Shown: piece by piece, positions 24,311-26,141 of the stretch | Numbering within the stretch: position 1 is the first letter of the stretch | Layout of the letters: each line of letters opens with the position of its first letter | The notes under the pieces: generated by a model | Database searches by the model: none | What the model saw: the letters and a program-made list of their open reading frames with translations, nothing else | Told to the model about the DNA's origin: nothing | Assembly (NCBI GenBank): GCA_049522195.1 | Contig: JBEKOB010000063.1 | Coordinates: forward strand, 1 to 26,141 | Direction: 5' to 3' | Source of the DNA: UBA9647 sp049522195 | GTDB taxonomy: Bacteria > Bacteroidota > Ignavibacteria > UBA10030 | DNA: 26,141 bases | Program-made: the position numbers and the translations under genes

Positions 24311-25461
24311 TAGGCGCATTTTCGCGCTTCATCCGCGAACGCCTTCAACAACTCCACGTCAGCATCGAAGAAATGGTCTGAGGGACAGAGGATGTAGCCT
24401 CCGTTCCGGCCGGCTTCGCTAAAGCATTTTCGGACGGCCTTCCGCGTCTCTTCAACGGTGCAATCCTTAAAATAATGGAACTGATCGAATCCGCCGATCA
24501 TACACACCTTTTTCCCAATCCGCTCTTTTGCTTCTGCAAGCACTGTGTCGCCTCCCATCGAAGAGGGAGTAAACGTCTCCATGGCATCGGGCTTCATATC
24601 CGCGAGTCGCTCGAGGAAGGGCATCATACCACCGCACGTATGGTAGACAACGCGTTGGCCTGCCTCATGAGCGAGGTCAATCAAGGGGACATCATACGGT
24701 GCAACGAACTGATCGAAGATCTCGGGCGAGATCACCGTTGACGACGCATCACCCCCGCCAAGCTCGATGACATCATACTTCGCTCCCTTCAGCGATTGAA
24801 CGAAGACCTTCTTCCTCTCCAGCATGATTTTCATGAAGGCGTGTACCCACTCGGGATCCTCAAACGAAGCCATAATAAGGTCCTCGATCCCATACAGCAC
24901 GGATGCGTCTTGCCAGCAGCCTGGCTGTCCATAGACATCGAAGGAGTTGACGAAGCCCCGGATCATTCCACGCTCACCATATTTCTCAGCCTGGCGATTC
25001 ACCTCCGCCACATCGCACGCTGGCTTCACGGCATATTCAGCAATGATGTCGATATCCGATTTTTCCTTGACCAGCCGTTCGCTGACCCAGGAGGTATGCT
25101 CGTTGCTCTGAAGGACTGTCGTGAGTGTTTTCTTCGGCGTGATAAACTTATAACGAACAGTCTCGTAGCGTGGATCTGGGACAGCTTCGTGCTCAACGCG
25201 CCAGCTTTCGGAAACGATTCTGTGTGGTTCGAGAAATCCCGGCGTATGGTTCGGATCGTAATACTCTCCGTTTGCTTTGTTCGGTTTGTAAACCAACACC
25301 CAGTGAATTGGATCGAGACCAATTGAATCGAAGAATTCGTCGTTCGAGATGCCGTTCATATACTTCTTCAGAAAGAATGGCATCACGTGGTGCGTCGTGA
25401 CCGGTAGCCGGTCAGCTTTCTGGCGTGTGAGCGCCGCAATGAATCGTTGTTTCGCAGTCAA
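24307..25461 (-). CDS. UroD-superfamily protein (HTC variant), putative methyltransferase
   Basis: This 384-residue protein belongs to the uroporphyrinogen decarboxylase/MtaA superfamily. It starts MTAKQRFIAALTRQKADRLPV, the common opening of this group, and contains GFVNSFDVYGQPG (169-181), IELGGGDASSTVISPEIFDQF, VVYHTCGGMMPFLE (271-284), CMIGGFDQ and GGYILCPSDHFF (354-365). H274, C276 and C359 fit the His-x-Cys...Cys zinc site. The HemE signature for binding porphyrin is absent. The start is TTG at 25461 with GGACGGAAGA just upstream; no ATG offers a better N-terminus. It lies 77 bases downstream of the lyxose isomerase gene on the same strand, so the two are probably one unit. Substrate and acceptor are unknown. 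Confidence 0.82.
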   Translation of the reverse strand: MTAKQRFIAALTRQKADRLPVTTHHVMPFFLKKYMNGISNDEFFDSIGLDPIHWVLVYKPNKANGEYYDPNHTPGFLEPHRIVSESWRVEHEAVPDPRYETVRYKFITPKKTLTTVLQSNEHTSWVSERLVKEKSDIDIIAEYAVKPACDVAEVNRQAEKYGERGMIRGFVNSFDVYGQPGCWQDASVLYGIEDLIMASFEDPEWVHAFMKIMLERKKVFVQSLKGAKYDVIELGGGDASSTVISPEIFDQFVAPYDVPLIDLAHEAGQRVVYHTCGGMMPFLERLADMKPDAMETFTPSSMGGDTVLAEAKERIGKKVCMIGGFDQFHYFKDCTVEETRKAVRKCFSEAGRNGGYILCPSDHFFDADVELLKAFADEARKCAY

Positions 25462-25538
25462 TCTTCCGTCCTACGGTCTTTCAATCAGCCTTTGTTGCGT
25501 CTAAGCGTCTGTGCGTGATTTGCTTTGTCAGAAGCGCT
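25462..25538 (-). other. Spacer between isomerase and UroD-like gene
   Basis: Read on the minus strand, it contains AGACGCTTAGACGCA, a direct repeat of AGACGC. The neighbouring ACGCACAGACGC and CAACAAAGGC resemble the ACGCAAAG-style short intergenic repeats of many environmental genomes. No terminator or promoter is evident. Confidence 0.3.
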
Positions 25539-26081
25539 CTATTCGAGTTCCGGTACTCTCTTGATGTTCGGGTCGGAAAACACATCAAGCTCATCGATGC
25601 TTGTCGACGAAAACTCCGAGACAATTGCTCCTTGGTCGCCCGCCTGAAACCAATGCAACGTATCAGGTTTTATGGTGTATTGGTCACCCGGCCTCATCAC
25701 GATTTCCCGCCATACCGACAGGTGCTTCCGGTACTTATCAGGAACCACAGCCTTTGGATTCGGCGTCGCCACCCCCTCAATGTAGAGGTAGACTTCACCC
25801 CAACGGCATCGGAAGGTTTCCTGCTTTCCCGGATTGTTTTCGTTCACGCGGGGATGACGGTGTTGGGGACACATTTGTCGGGGGAAGAGAATCAGCTCCT
25901 TCGCACAATACCTGTCGTTGTTCTCGTAGAGGACAATCTCAAGGCCGACATTCCTGATGTCGTTCAAACCGAAGTCGGCAACTTCAATTGACTTTTGTTC
26001 CTGTTCGGAGATGGCGATGTCCACCTTGGAGAGGAATTCGGCGGCTTCGGCCTGCAATTGTTCTACTTCTTCACGTCTCAT
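25539..26081 (-). CDS. Cupin D-lyxose isomerase family protein, likely D-mannose isomerase
   Basis: The protein has 180 residues from ATG 26081. That start gives MRREEVEQLQAEAAEFL, which matches the usual beginning of this family; an in-frame ATG at 26099 or TTG at 26102 would add 6 or 7 residues. The cupin metal site is visible: H74 and H76 in CPQHRHP, E88 in GKQETFR, and H143 in PDTLHWF. WGEVYLYIEG, RPGDQYTIKP, IVSEFSSTS and ELDVFSDPNIKR are family hallmarks. D-lyxose isomerases convert D-lyxose to D-xylulose with Mn2+, and several also convert D-mannose to D-fructose, which have the same configuration at C2-C4. Next to two alpha-mannosidases, mannose isomerisation is the likely role. It is a cytosolic enzyme, upstream of and co-oriented with the UroD-like gene. 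Confidence 0.85.
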   Translation of the reverse strand: MRREEVEQLQAEAAEFLSKVDIAISEQEQKSIEVADFGLNDIRNVGLEIVLYENNDRYCAKELILFPRQMCPQHRHPRVNENNPGKQETFRCRWGEVYLYIEGVATPNPKAVVPDKYRKHLSVWREIVMRPGDQYTIKPDTLHWFQAGDQGAIVSEFSSTSIDELDVFSDPNIKRVPELE

Positions 26082-26141
26082 GACCTTCCTATCCTCCATC
26101 AATCATACTGAAGATAGTCAATATTCGTGCTTGTCTCAACC

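Noticed and set aside
16743..25461. The three UroD-like genes as haem-biosynthesis HemE
   Set aside because: None shows the HemE N-terminal substrate-binding signature. They are divergent from each other, sit among glycosidases, and two carry an MtaA-type zinc site.
26099..26141. Promoter for the minus-strand isomerase unit
   Set aside because: TATGAT on the minus strand resembles a -10 box but has no -35 partner at a suitable distance. The window ends before the upstream region can be judged.
1..26141. Mobile elements, CRISPR arrays, tRNA or rRNA genes, riboswitches
   Set aside because: No transposase, integrase, terminal inverted repeats, spaced repeats or recognisable structured RNA were seen on either strand. 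No cobalamin riboswitch was recognised despite the possible corrinoid link.

Overview
The window is a dense carbohydrate-utilisation locus from a Gram-negative bacterium of moderate GC content. Many exported glycosidases with Sec or Tat signals, mixed ATG/GTG/TTG starts, purine-rich Shine-Dalgarno sites and an AATTGAC heptad repeat suggest a member of the Bacteroidota/Ignavibacteriota (FCB) lineages or a relative. This placement is inferred from style, because no rRNA or ribosomal gene is present. No mobile element, tRNA, rRNA, CRISPR array or TonB/SusCD pair was found.

Layout. (1) 205-939: cutC, standing alone. (2) 1000-4380: a galactose-type uptake unit. It has a probable promoter, a LacI/GalR-type operator (1038-1053), a sodium:solute symporter, a 74-residue two-helix membrane protein, galactokinase, and a terminator hairpin. 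(3) 4493-24304: a long same-strand run with mostly short gaps. In order it encodes an exported protein with a glycosidase-like middle and a C-terminal FGE/sulfatase-modifying-factor fold; an exported GH172 (DUF2961) protein; a short LacI C-terminal-like ORF; an exported GH38 alpha-mannosidase; a homocysteine S-methyltransferase-type protein; a cytosolic GH38 alpha-mannosidase; a UroD-superfamily protein; an exported GH3 enzyme with an inserted PA14 domain; an MtaA-like UroD-superfamily protein; and a Tat-exported GH78-like alpha-L-rhamnosidase. (4) 26081-24307, minus strand: a cupin D-lyxose/D-mannose isomerase followed by a third UroD-superfamily protein. This unit converges on the GH78-like gene with a 2-base gap.

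How the genes may work together (inference). Exported GH38, GH172, GH3 and GH78 enzymes would trim a heteroglycan containing alpha-mannose, probably with rhamnose and beta-linked sugars. The symporter would import sugars. The cytosolic GH38 would finish mannosides, the cupin isomerase would turn mannose into fructose, and GalK would phosphorylate galactose.

The most unusual part is four methyltransferase-like genes interleaved with the glycosidases: three UroD/MtaA-superfamily proteins and one MetH-type homocysteine methyltransferase domain. None looks like haem-pathway HemE. A coherent but unproven idea is corrinoid-dependent removal of O-methyl groups from methylated sugars, with transfer to homocysteine or another acceptor. 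No corrinoid-binding protein is encoded in the window, so the idea depends on genes elsewhere.
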